Positions 1 to 6,874 of a DNA stretch of 17,579 nt are shown piece after piece (the stretch's first letter is position 1; each line of letters opens with the position of its first letter). Location: contig CAJUQN010000058.1 in NCBI GenBank assembly GCA_910588625.1, forward strand, positions 1-17,579. The letters are read 5' to 3'. This DNA comes from an uncultured Oscillospiraceae bacterium. GTDB lineage: Bacteria > Bacillota > Clostridia > Oscillospirales > Oscillospiraceae. The notes beneath the pieces are model-generated. The model worked only from the letters and a program-made list of their open reading frames with translations. It did not search any database and had not been told where the DNA came from. A program made the position numbers and the translations under genes.

Positions 1-69
1 TACTGGTCTTATTGAGTGCCAGCCCCCCTTGCCAACGATTTTGTTACACATACAAGACGCCGGAGGCAA

Positions 70-98
70 TGGACAGATGGGTGAACACAGTGTATAAT
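70..98 (+). promoter_or_regulatory. Promoter of the coaX-like gene
   Basis: A -35-like TGGACA at 70-75 is followed, after 17 bases, by a perfect TATAAT at 93-98. The coding start is 26 bases further on, leaving a short leader with a GGGGAG-type ribosome binding site (about 110-115). Bases 1-69 show no other feature that I can support. Confidence 0.75.
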
Positions 99-123
99 AC
101 TCACTGGAAAGGGGAGCGACACC

Positions 124-897
124 ATGATTCTGGCCATCGACATCGGAAACATCCGAACCACCATCGCCTTGTTCACGGAGGAGGGGACGCTGTCCTTTCA
201 GTCTGAGCTGGAGACTGACGCCAAAATGACTGACGACCGCTGTGCCATCGACCTGATGGGGGTGTTCCAGCTCTATCGGGCGGACCTGAGCGGCGTGACC
301 GGCAGCATTTTGTCCAGCGTGGTGCCACCCATCACCGGAACTTATGCCCGCACTCTCCGGCGGCTCACCGGAAGCCCACCCCTGGTGGTGGGCCCAGGGC
401 TAAAAACAGGTCTGAACATCAAGGCCGAAATCCACAACCAGCTGGGCAGTGATATCGTGGCCTCCGCAGTGGCCGTCTCCGCCCGCTATCCCACTCCGGC
501 TGTCGTCATCAATTCCCGCACCGCCGTCACCTTCTCCTATATGAGCGCCAACGCCTTTGAGGGCTGCGCCATCATGCCTGGGATGGATATTGCCCTGGAG
601 GCCCTGTCTCAGAACGGGGCCCAGCTGCCCCAGATCTCCATGGCTCAGGTGGACACCCCTCTGGGCAGAAATACCGTGGACTCTATGCGGGCGGGGGTTC
701 TGTATGGCTACAGCGGCGCCTTCGACCGGGTGATCGAGTCTTTAGAGGAGGCCGCAGGCGCACCCGCCGTCACTGTGGTAGCTACGGGAGGCCGAGCCGC
801 TGCCCTGTACCGCCTGTGCCGGAGAGAGATCAGGTATGACCACGACCTGCTGGTGAAGGGACTGTACCACCTGTACCGTAAAAATACCCGCCGCTGA
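124..897 (+). CDS. coaX: Type III pantothenate kinase-like protein (CoaX family), divergent active site
   Basis: The 257-residue protein has the length and layout of CoaX, the ATP-dependent kinase for the first step of coenzyme A synthesis. Visible family motifs are IDIGN at 5-9, GPGLKTG at 90-96, LGSD at 107-110, and the PGM...AL...LP and GRNT...M segments in the second half. Several key positions differ. The usual DxGNT is DIGNI. The Arg of the GxDR motif is Ile111. The phosphate motif DFGTATT appears as NSRTAVT at 130-136, so the third Asp known from CoaX structures is Asn130. Asp6 and Asp110 remain. It may therefore be a weak or inactive paralogue rather than the main enzyme. It has its own promoter and a hairpin behind it, so it looks monocistronic. 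Family membership is fairly sure; catalytic activity is doubtful. Confidence 0.82.
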   Translation: MILAIDIGNIRTTIALFTEEGTLSFQSELETDAKMTDDRCAIDLMGVFQLYRADLSGVTGSILSSVVPPITGTYARTLRRLTGSPPLVVGPGLKTGLNIKAEIHNQLGSDIVASAVAVSARYPTPAVVINSRTAVTFSYMSANAFEGCAIMPGMDIALEALSQNGAQLPQISMAQVDTPLGRNTVDSMRAGVLYGYSGAFDRVIESLEEAAGAPAVTVVATGGRAAALYRLCRREIRYDHDLLVKGLYHLYRKNTRR

Positions 898-906
898 GCG
901 GTCCTA

Positions 907-936
907 CTCCCCCGTCAGCTTTGGCAGACGGGGGAG
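907..936 (+). terminator. Terminator-like hairpin after the coaX-like gene
   Basis: A perfect 10-bp stem (907-916 with 927-936) encloses a 10-base loop, ten bases after the stop codon. Only a short CTTTA follows, so the U-tract is weak. Position and stem strength suggest transcription termination. Confidence 0.6.
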
Positions 937-1002
937 CTTTACGCCAAAAATGCAGCCTGATTTTGTTGTGGCTGCAGAAAATGGGGAAATTTTTCGAATA
1001 TA

Positions 1003-1032
1003 CTTGCAATTTTGCAAGGCTGAGAATATAAT
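1003..1032 (+). promoter_or_regulatory. Promoter of the aminotransferase gene with an overlapping palindrome
   Basis: TTGCAA at 1004-1009 and TATAAT at 1027-1032 are separated by 17 bases. The -35 box lies inside a perfect inverted repeat CTTGCAA-TT-TTGCAAG (1003-1018), a possible operator. Confidence 0.7.
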
Positions 1033-1062
1033 GTGCACGAAAGAACGCTAGGAGGGATTTGG

Positions 1063-2265
1063 TTGAAAGAACTTGCTCAAATCGCGTCTGCGATCCAGGC
1101 GTCCAAAACTATGGCCATCGACACACTGGCCAAGCAGATGAAAGCGGACGGCATCGACGTCATCGGCTTTGGCGCCGGGGAGCCGGATTTCAATACCCCT
1201 GACCATATTAAAGCGGCAGCGGAGCTGGCTATTATCAATAATGTGACCCGTTATACCCCCGCCTCCGGCACGGCGGAGCTGAAGCAGGCCGTATGCCAGC
1301 GGATGCGCGAGGATTGCGGGCTGGATTACAAGCCTTCTCAAGTCATTGTTTCCAGCGGTGCAAAGCACTGTGTGTATATCGCTTTGCGGGCCCTGGTGAA
1401 CCCTGGTGACGAGGTGATTTTGCCTGCACCCTACTGGGTCAGCTATCTGGAGCTCATCAAAATGATGGGCGGCGTGCCCGTGGTGGTCAGTGCGGAGGAG
1501 TCCGCCGGGTTCAAAATGACGGCGGAGCAGCTGGCCGCCTCTATTACGCCCAAGACCAAGGCGCTAATTTTGAATAACCCTAACAATCCCACCGGTATGG
1601 TGTACTCCAAAGAGGAACTGAGGGCCATCGCCAAGGTATGCGTAGAGCAGGACATCTACGTGATTTCTGATGAGGTTTACTACAGCTTGCTGTTCGATGG
1701 TGTGGAGTGGGCATCCTTTGCCTCCTTGGGAGAGGACGTGAAGGAGCGTACGATATTGGTGAACGGCGTATCCAAGTCCTATGCTATGACCGGCTGGCGC
1801 ATTGGCTGCGCATTGGCCAGCGAAAAGATCACCAAGGTGATGGCAAACTTTTTGAGCCACTCCACTGGCTCTCCCAGCTCTGTCTCCCAGGCGGCGGCGG
1901 TGGCCGCGCTGACCGGTTCCCAGGACTGTGTGGAGACCATGCGCCAAGCCTTCGAGGAGCGCCGGAACTATATTGTGGAGCGAGTCAACGCCATGGACGG
2001 CGTCAGCTGCATCAAGCCAGAGGGCGCGTTCTATATCATGATGAACGTGAAAAGGCTGCTGGGCCGCACCATCTGCGGGGAGAAAATCGAGAACGACGAC
2101 GATTTTTGCTCCGCCCTGCTCAAGCACGGGTTGGTGGCTACGGTGCCGTGCAGCAGCTCTGGAGCCCCTGGCTTTGTCCGCTGGTCCTATTCCGCCAGCG
2201 TGGAAAATATCAGGAAGGGCATGGATCGGTTGGAGAAATTCCTCAAGGAAGAGCCCACAGTCTAA
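1063..2265 (+). CDS. Pyridoxal-phosphate aminotransferase, class I (aspartate aminotransferase-like)
   Basis: The start is set at TTG 1063 because AGGAGGG (1050-1056) lies six bases before it. An in-frame GTG at 1033 sits next to the -10 box and has no ribosome binding site. The 400-residue product is a fold-type I aminotransferase: GFGAGEPDF near the N-terminus, SSGAKH around 97-102 in the cofactor phosphate loop, NNPNNPTG at 171-178, Asp203/Tyr206 for the pyridine ring, the Schiff-base Lys238 in SKSYAMTGWR, and Arg373 in FVRWSYS, which binds the substrate carboxylate. Such enzymes move amino groups between aspartate (or a related amino acid) and 2-oxoglutarate in the cytoplasm. The order of motifs matches the subgroup Ig enzymes common in Firmicutes; exact substrate choice cannot be read from sequence. 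It appears to be transcribed alone. Confidence 0.92.
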   Translation: MKELAQIASAIQASKTMAIDTLAKQMKADGIDVIGFGAGEPDFNTPDHIKAAAELAIINNVTRYTPASGTAELKQAVCQRMREDCGLDYKPSQVIVSSGAKHCVYIALRALVNPGDEVILPAPYWVSYLELIKMMGGVPVVVSAEESAGFKMTAEQLAASITPKTKALILNNPNNPTGMVYSKEELRAIAKVCVEQDIYVISDEVYYSLLFDGVEWASFASLGEDVKERTILVNGVSKSYAMTGWRIGCALASEKITKVMANFLSHSTGSPSSVSQAAAVAALTGSQDCVETMRQAFEERRNYIVERVNAMDGVSCIKPEGAFYIMMNVKRLLGRTICGEKIENDDDFCSALLKHGLVATVPCSSSGAPGFVRWSYSASVENIRKGMDRLEKFLKEEPTV

Positions 2266-2268
2266 AAG

Positions 2269-2298
2269 TTCCTTTTTTCTTTCCGGAGAAAAAAGGAA
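2269..2298. terminator. AT-rich hairpin after the aminotransferase gene, possible terminator
   Basis: A perfect 12-bp inverted repeat (2269-2280 with 2287-2298) with a TTCCGG loop starts four bases after the stop codon. The stem itself is T-rich on one side and no U-tract follows, so its role as a terminator is uncertain. Confidence 0.4.
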
Positions 2299-2337
2299 GG
2301 CCCCCGCGAAAAAGACGCAAAAGATTGCGGAAAATGT

Positions 2338-2366
2338 TTGACATTTCCGGCCAGGTCTAGTATAAT
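2338..2366 (+). promoter_or_regulatory. Consensus promoter of the yceD-rpmF operon
   Basis: TTGACA at 2338-2343 and TATAAT at 2361-2366 are separated by exactly 17 bases, a full-consensus housekeeping promoter. This suits the high demand for a ribosomal protein operon. Confidence 0.9.
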
Positions 2367-2395
2367 ACCAGTCGTGCCATTATGCGAGGTGTGCC

Positions 2396-2911
2396 ATGAA
2401 ACTGGATTTGAAGCCCTTAGCTCAACAGCCCGGCGAGGTGCTGCCCTTTGCGCTCCAGGTGGATCTGTCCGACGTGGAGTGGTATGGGACGCGGCCCTTC
2501 GTTCAGCCTGTCCATGTGGAAGGTCAGGTGCGCAACCGGGCGGAGGCTCTGGAGCTGAAGGCCCGGTTGGACACGGTGCTGTCGCTCACCTGCGACCGGT
2601 GCGCCAAGCCCTTTCAGCGTGAAAAAACGGTGGAGTACGAGACTTTGTTGGCTTTCGAGCTAGCCAATGAAGACACCGGCGACATTGTTGTGCTGAACGC
2701 GGACGGCGAATTGGAGCTGGACGAGCTCATGCGGGAGGTATTCCTCCTTGAGATGGACACAAAAAACCTCTGCTCTGAGGATTGCAAAGGGCTTTGTCCC
2801 GGATGCGGTGCGGATCTGAATGTGGAAGTGTGCCGCTGCAAGAAGGAGATCGACCCTAGGTGGGCCAAACTGTCCCAGCTGTTGGGGCCAGAGGGAGGAT
2901 CAGATCAGTAG
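2396..2911 (+). CDS. yceD: YceD/DUF177 family protein
   Basis: The 171-residue protein belongs to the DUF177 (YceD) family, which nearly always precedes rpmF in bacteria and has been linked to large rRNA accumulation and ribosome biogenesis. Visible are the CDRC pair (Cys66, Cys69), a long acidic middle segment, LDELMREVFLLEMD at about 108-121, and the C-terminal Cys cluster at 126, 130, 134, 137, 146 and 148, which looks able to hold metal. The start codon follows a GAGGTG ribosome binding site (2385-2390). It lies 42 bases upstream of rpmF with no terminator between, so the two are co-transcribed. The molecular function is not firmly known for the family. Confidence 0.9.
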   Translation: MKLDLKPLAQQPGEVLPFALQVDLSDVEWYGTRPFVQPVHVEGQVRNRAEALELKARLDTVLSLTCDRCAKPFQREKTVEYETLLAFELANEDTGDIVVLNADGELELDELMREVFLLEMDTKNLCSEDCKGLCPGCGADLNVEVCRCKKEIDPRWAKLSQLLGPEGGSDQ

Positions 2912-2953
2912 GCTGTATGTCCACGGACATTGACCAAATAAGGAGGTGTCAAA

Positions 2954-3136
2954 ATGGCCGTCCCGAAGAGTAAAGTATCCAAGCAGCGCAGGAATAAGCG
3001 CCGCAGCTCCGTGTGGAAGCTGGAGACTCCCGGTATCAACACCTGCCCCAAGTGCGGTACCGTCACCCTGCCCCACCGCGTGTGCAAGAACTGCATGACC
3101 TACAATGGCCGTGAGGTCGCCCCTGCCGAGAAGTAA
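2954..3136 (+). CDS. rpmF: 50S ribosomal protein L32
   Basis: The 60-residue basic protein begins MAVPKSKVSKQRRNKRRS, the typical L32 N-terminus, and carries a CPKCG and a CKNC pair that form the zinc ribbon of the zinc-binding (C+) L32 type. It is a structural part of the large ribosomal subunit. A strong AAGGAGGTG site sits just before the start. It is second in the yceD-rpmF operon and is followed directly by a textbook terminator. Confidence 0.98.
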   Translation: MAVPKSKVSKQRRNKRRSSVWKLETPGINTCPKCGTVTLPHRVCKNCMTYNGREVAPAEK

Positions 3137-3146
3137 TAAAAACGGG

Positions 3147-3176
3147 AAAAGCTGCCGCTTTCGCGGCAGCTTTTTT
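3147..3176 (+). terminator. Rho-independent terminator of yceD-rpmF
   Basis: A 12-bp stem (3147-3158 with 3163-3174) with a TTTC tetraloop and GC-rich core runs into a T-tract ending at 3176, eleven bases after the rpmF stop. Confidence 0.95.
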
Positions 3177-3221
3177 GTTGCTTTCTCCCCGTAAATTTTC
3201 CCTTTTTCCCCTATCTTTTTT

Positions 3222-3250
3222 TTGACGAATTTGGTATACTACCTTATAAT
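3222..3250 (+). promoter_or_regulatory. Promoter of the der-plsY operon
   Basis: TTGACG (3222-3227) and TATAAT (3245-3250) are 17 bases apart. The leader to the der start is about 80 bases and shows only a small G/C hairpin near 3290-3306. I see no known riboswitch in it. Confidence 0.8.
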
Positions 3251-3338
3251 GTGTGAAGTATTGCTAGTTGTAAGCTGACCTGATAAGCCTTCCTCCCTGT
3301 GGGGGGAGCCTTGGCATATTTCGATAGGAGGGATCTCC

Positions 3339-4667
3339 ATGGCAAAGCCCCTGGTGGCCATCGTTGGCCGCCCCAATGTGGGCAAATCCATGCTGTTCAA
3401 TAAACTGACGGGTAAGCGCTTGTCTATTGTCGAAGATACGCCGGGCGTCACCCGGGACCGCTTGTACGCCCAGGCGGAATGGCGGGGCCGTACCTTCGAC
3501 CTGGTGGATACCGGCGGCATCGAGCCGGGGACGGACAACCAGATCCTGTCCTTCATGCGGGAGCAGGCGGAGATCGCTATCACCGCCGCTACGGTCATCG
3601 TGTTTGTGTGCGACATCCGCACCGGTATGACCGCCGCGGACCAGGAGGTGGCCGGGATGCTCCAGCGTTCCCGGAAGCCAGTGGTGCTGGCGGTGAACAA
3701 AATGGATTCCACCGGCCACAATGACCCGGATATGTACGAGTTTTATAACCTGGGCCTGGGAGATCCCTACCCTGTGTCTGCGGTCCACGGCCACGGCACC
3801 GGCGACCTGCTGGACGCCTGCTTCGAGTTCTTTCCCCCCGAGGACGAGGAGGAGGAAGAGGATGACGTGGTCAAGGTTGCCATCATCGGCAAGCCCAATG
3901 TTGGCAAGTCCTCCCTGGTAAACAAAATTCTGGGCCAGGAGCGGGTCATCGTTTCCGATGTGGCAGGTACCACCCGTGACGCGGTGGACAGCTACCTGGA
4001 AAACGAGCACGGCAAGTTTCTTATCATCGACACCGCTGGGATGCGGAAAAAGTCCAAGGTGGACGACCGGGTGGAGAAGTTCTCCGTCCTGCGCGCCACC
4101 ATGGCCATCGAGCGCAGCGACGTGTGCCTTATCATGATCGACGCCCAGGAGGGAGTCACGGAGCAGGACACCAAGGTGGCCGGGCTGGCCCACGAGGCAG
4201 GCAAGGCCTGTATCATCGTGGTGAACAAGTGGGATGCTATCGAGAAGGACGGCAAGACCATGCAGCGCATGGAAGAGGATATCCGCCGGGATCTGAGCTA
4301 CATGACTTACGCCCCGGCGCTGTTCATCTCTGCTCTGACGGGCCAGCGGGTGGATAAGCTGTTCGGTCTGATCGACAACGTGGTCAACCAGGCCGCTATG
4401 CGCATACCCACCGGCGTGCTCAACCAGGTGCTCAACGATGCCCAGGCGAGGGTCCAGCCCCCCACCGACAAGGGCAAACGGCTGAAGATCTACTATATGA
4501 CCCAGATCGGGGTGAAGCCCCCCCATTTCGTCATCTTCTGCAACGACGCCAAGCTATTCCACTTTTCCTATCAGCGCTACTTGGAGAACCAGGTCCGGGC
4601 CACCTTCGGCCTGACTGGCACTCCGGTGCGCATCACCATTCGGCAAAAGGGAGATAAGGAGGATTGA
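3339..4667 (+). CDS. der: Ribosome biogenesis GTPase Der (EngA)
   Basis: The 442-residue protein has the Der layout: two GTPase domains in tandem and a C-terminal KH-like domain. Domain 1 shows GRPNVGKS at 10-17, GVTRD at 36-40, DTGG at 57-60 and NKMD at 120-123. An acidic linker (about 168-176) follows. Domain 2 shows GKPNVGKS at 184-191, DTAGMRKK at 231-238 and NKWD at 296-299. The remainder, with RLKIYYMTQIGVKPPHFVIF, is the KH-like domain. Der acts in assembly of the 50S subunit and is essential in most bacteria. The residue after GKS in domain 1 is Met18, where Thr is usual; this is not a catalytic position. AGGAGGG precedes the ATG. The gene runs into plsY with almost no gap. Confidence 0.98.
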   Translation: MAKPLVAIVGRPNVGKSMLFNKLTGKRLSIVEDTPGVTRDRLYAQAEWRGRTFDLVDTGGIEPGTDNQILSFMREQAEIAITAATVIVFVCDIRTGMTAADQEVAGMLQRSRKPVVLAVNKMDSTGHNDPDMYEFYNLGLGDPYPVSAVHGHGTGDLLDACFEFFPPEDEEEEEDDVVKVAIIGKPNVGKSSLVNKILGQERVIVSDVAGTTRDAVDSYLENEHGKFLIIDTAGMRKKSKVDDRVEKFSVLRATMAIERSDVCLIMIDAQEGVTEQDTKVAGLAHEAGKACIIVVNKWDAIEKDGKTMQRMEEDIRRDLSYMTYAPALFISALTGQRVDKLFGLIDNVVNQAAMRIPTGVLNQVLNDAQARVQPPTDKGKRLKIYYMTQIGVKPPHFVIFCNDAKLFHFSYQRYLENQVRATFGLTGTPVRITIRQKGDKED

Positions 4668-4669
4668 CC

Positions 4670-5491
4670 ATGCTGAATTCTCAAATGCTGGAGGCCGCCG
4701 GTGTCAGCCCCGGCTGGCTGGCGGTGGCGGCGGCCGGCGTGGCTGTGGTGGCCTATTTCCTGGGGTGCTTCAACGGAGCCGTGGTGGTGTCCCGGTACAT
4801 CCTGCGGGATGACATTCGGGAGCACGGCAGCGGCAATGCGGGCCTGACCAACTTTTTCCGGACCTTCGGCGGACCGCTGACCTTTATGGTCATCCTCAGC
4901 GACGCAGTGAAGGCGGTGCTGGCGGTGCTGTTCGCCATGTTCATCGCCGGGCACATCTCGCCGGAGTTGGTGACGCTGTCCAAGTATTGGGCGGGGGCCT
5001 TCTGTATGATCGGGCATATGTTCCCCTGCACCTTCCAGTTCCGAGGGGGCAAGGGTGTGCTGTCCGGCAGCGCCGTAGCCATTATGATTGGCATCGGCGG
5101 GGACGGTGTGTTCCCCAGCTGGATCATTCCGCTGACGGTGTGGCTGGGCTTTATCGTGCTGGTGGCGGCTACCCGGTATGTGTCCCTGGGCTCCTGTTGG
5201 GGTGGGGCGTCTTTCATCGTAGCCTCCGCCGTCGTTTACCAGGACCCGCTGATCGTGCTGCTGTCCGCTGTCATGGGCGGGCTGCTGCTGTGGGGGCACC
5301 GAGGAAACATGGTGCGCTTGATTCATGGCAACGAGCGCAAGTTCTCCTTCCGGAAAAAGGAATCAGCCCCGGTGGCGGAGATTGCGCCTGGGTCCACTGC
5401 GGGAGAGACCTCTGCCCCTGAGACAGCCGAATCCGGGCCCAAAGACGGGGAAGGGGCGGAAGAGTCTGCGGAGCCTGAGAGCAAGGAGTAA
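4670..5491 (+). CDS. plsY: Glycerol-3-phosphate acyltransferase PlsY with acidic C-terminal tail
   Basis: The membrane enzyme moves an acyl group from acyl-phosphate to glycerol-3-phosphate, the first step of phospholipid synthesis. ATG 4670 is chosen because AAGGAGG (4656-4662) lies seven bases upstream; a TTG at 4664 overlaps the der stop and is too near. The 273-residue protein shows several hydrophobic membrane segments and the three PlsY motifs: GSGNAGLTNFFRTFG at 53-67, FRGGKG at 124-129, and GHRGNMVRLIHGNE at 209-222. The usual GAT of motif 1 is GLT. PlsY is normally about 200 residues; here residues after about 230 form an extra tail rich in Glu, Ser, Ala and Pro, probably disordered and cytoplasmic. 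It is translated right after der (two bases between stop and start), which indicates one operon. Confidence 0.95.
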   Translation: MLNSQMLEAAGVSPGWLAVAAAGVAVVAYFLGCFNGAVVVSRYILRDDIREHGSGNAGLTNFFRTFGGPLTFMVILSDAVKAVLAVLFAMFIAGHISPELVTLSKYWAGAFCMIGHMFPCTFQFRGGKGVLSGSAVAIMIGIGGDGVFPSWIIPLTVWLGFIVLVAATRYVSLGSCWGGASFIVASAVVYQDPLIVLLSAVMGGLLLWGHRGNMVRLIHGNERKFSFRKKESAPVAEIAPGSTAGETSAPETAESGPKDGEGAEESAEPESKE

Positions 5492-5494
5492 AAA

Positions 5495-5525
5495 ATCGGG
5501 CCCCGCGCATTGCGCGGGGCCCGAT
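5495..5525 (-). terminator. Terminator between convergent plsY and rpmB
   Basis: A very strong GC-rich palindrome (5495-5509 with 5511-5525) is followed on the minus strand by a T-run (plus-strand A-run 5490-5495, overlapping the plsY stop codon). It is a clear Rho-independent terminator for rpmB. On the plus strand no T-tract follows, so its effect on plsY transcription may be partial. Confidence 0.9.
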
Positions 5526-5544
5526 CTGCTTGCCTATGGAAGAA

Positions 5545-5733
5545 TCACACAGCGCGGGTGACTTTGCCGGAGCGGAGGCAGCGGGTGCACACATAGACGT
5601 GCTTGGGAGCGCCGTCCACCACAGCCTTGACGCGCTTGACGTTGGGCTTCCAGGTACGGTTGGAGCGGCGGTGAGAGTGGGACACCTGAATGCCGAAGTT
5701 CACGCCTTTGCCGCAAAACTCGCATTTGGCCAT
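5545..5733 (-). CDS. rpmB: 50S ribosomal protein L28
   Basis: The 62-residue protein begins MAKCEFCGKGVNFGIQVSHS and ends near CTRCLRSGKVTRAV, typical for L28 of the zinc-binding type with two CxxC pairs. It is a large-subunit ribosomal protein. The start at 5733 is preceded on the minus strand by a strong AAGGAGG site seven bases away; a longer reading frame to 5769 has no such site and adds non-family residues. It stands alone on the minus strand with its own terminator. Confidence 0.97.
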   Translation of the reverse strand: MAKCEFCGKGVNFGIQVSHSHRRSNRTWKPNVKRVKAVVDGAPKHVYVCTRCLRSGKVTRAV

Positions 5734-5783
5734 ATTGACTAACCTCCTTGCTGGTTGAAATTCGTTCAAACGATAACTACATT

Positions 5784-5812
5784 ATGCTACCATACAGGCC
5801 GGAAAAAATCAA
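5784..5812 (-). promoter_or_regulatory. Probable rpmB promoter
   Basis: On the minus strand, TTGATT (5812-5807) and TAGCAT (5789-5784) are 17 bases apart. An overlapping CATAAT (5786-5781) is an alternative -10. Moderate match only. Confidence 0.45.
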
Positions 5813-5855
5813 GTGTGAATTTGATGGATTTGCTATTTTTTTCGGGGATGGAATG

Positions 5856-5864
5856 TGGTAAGAT
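5856..5864 (+). promoter_or_regulatory. Probable extended -10 promoter of hprK
   Basis: TGG-TAAGAT is an extended -10 element, about 38 bases before the likely hprK start. No good -35 box is visible; only a T-rich stretch lies at the right distance. Confidence 0.45.
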
Positions 5865-5901
5865 ATAGGACAATAATATTGGGAAAAGGAGCGTGACTGC
5901 G

Positions 5902-6855
5902 GTGGCGAGCAAGACAGGCATCAAGCTGGGCGTCATCATCGACAATTTTCACCTGGACATACTGTACGGCCCGGAGGGCTACCGGGAGCGGCTGATCACC
6001 ATTGAGGATGTGAACCGGCCCGGCCTCCAGCTCACCGGTTTTTTTGACTACTTCGACAAGGAGCGGATGCAGCTTCTGGGTCTGGTGGAAATCTCCTATC
6101 TGGAGGGCATCTCCCCGGAGAAACGGGCGGCGGTGTTCGACACACTGTTCTCCTATCACACCCCGGCGGTCATCTTCGCCCGGGGGTTAAAGCCCTATCC
6201 GGAGTGTATGGAGATGGCGAAAAAGCACGACCAGGTGATCTTGAGCACCCAGGAGAACACCTCCAACATCATGAGCACTATGATCGCCTACCTGCGCACG
6301 GCGCTCTCCCCCACCATCACCCGCCACGGCGTGCTGGTGGAGGTGTACGGCGAGGGTGTGTTGCTGGCCGGGGAGTCCGGCGTGGGCAAAAGCGAGACCG
6401 CCATCGAGCTGGTCAAGCGCGGCCACCGGTTGATCGCCGACGACGCGGTGGAGATCCGCCGCAATCCCAGCGGAGGGCTCATTGGCACCGCGCCGGAGCT
6501 GATCCGGCACTATATCGAGCTGCGGGGCATCGGCGTGGTGGATGTGCGGCGGCTGTTCGGCATGTCCGCCGTCAAGTTCGACAGCGCCATCGACATGATG
6601 ATCGAGCTGGAGACGTGGCAGGACGGAAAGATTTATGACCGCCTGGGGGCGGACGAGCACTTTACCACCCTGCTGGACGTGCGCATCCCCAGCCTGCTCA
6701 TCCCGGTGAAGCCGGGGCGGAACCTGGCCGTCATCATTGAGGTGGCCGCCATGAACAACAGAAACAAAAAGATGGGCTACAACGCCGCGCTGGAGTTCTC
6801 CCAGCAGGTGGACAGCCACATCGACCAGCAGTATCAGGCGCTGAATCCCCAGTAA
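5902..6855 (+). CDS. hprK: HPr kinase/phosphorylase
   Basis: HprK phosphorylates and dephosphorylates Ser46 of HPr and so sets carbon catabolite repression through CcpA in Gram-positive bacteria. GTG 5902 is favoured over GTG 5893 because AAGGAG (5886-5891) is ten bases before the former and only one base before the latter. The 317-residue product has the usual length. Its N-terminal half is the variable domain. The kinase half shows HGVLVEVYG at 142-150, the Walker A loop GESGVGKS at 157-164, RLIADDAVEI at 177-186, and the family signature around IELRGIGVVDV at 205-215. It is followed after 19 bases by glmS, an arrangement that joins sugar-status sensing with amino-sugar synthesis in one transcript. 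Confidence 0.97.
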   Translation: MASKTGIKLGVIIDNFHLDILYGPEGYRERLITIEDVNRPGLQLTGFFDYFDKERMQLLGLVEISYLEGISPEKRAAVFDTLFSYHTPAVIFARGLKPYPECMEMAKKHDQVILSTQENTSNIMSTMIAYLRTALSPTITRHGVLVEVYGEGVLLAGESGVGKSETAIELVKRGHRLIADDAVEIRRNPSGGLIGTAPELIRHYIELRGIGVVDVRRLFGMSAVKFDSAIDMMIELETWQDGKIYDRLGADEHFTTLLDVRIPSLLIPVKPGRNLAVIIEVAAMNNRNKKMGYNAALEFSQQVDSHIDQQYQALNPQ

Positions 6856-6874
6856 GGGAAAGGATTGATTCAAA

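Noticed and set aside
907..936. A regulatory leader of the aminotransferase gene
   Set aside because: The hairpin lies before the promoter at 1003-1032, so it belongs to the coaX-like transcript and not to the next one.
1033..1062. N-terminal extension of the aminotransferase from GTG 1033
   Set aside because: The GTG is next to the -10 box, so it would lie at or before the transcript start, and it has no ribosome binding site, whereas TTG 1063 has a strong one.
3264..4526. 420-codon open frame on the minus strand opposite der
   Set aside because: It is a shadow of the GC-rich der gene: His/Gly-rich low-complexity translation, no ribosome binding site, and der is unmistakable on the other strand.
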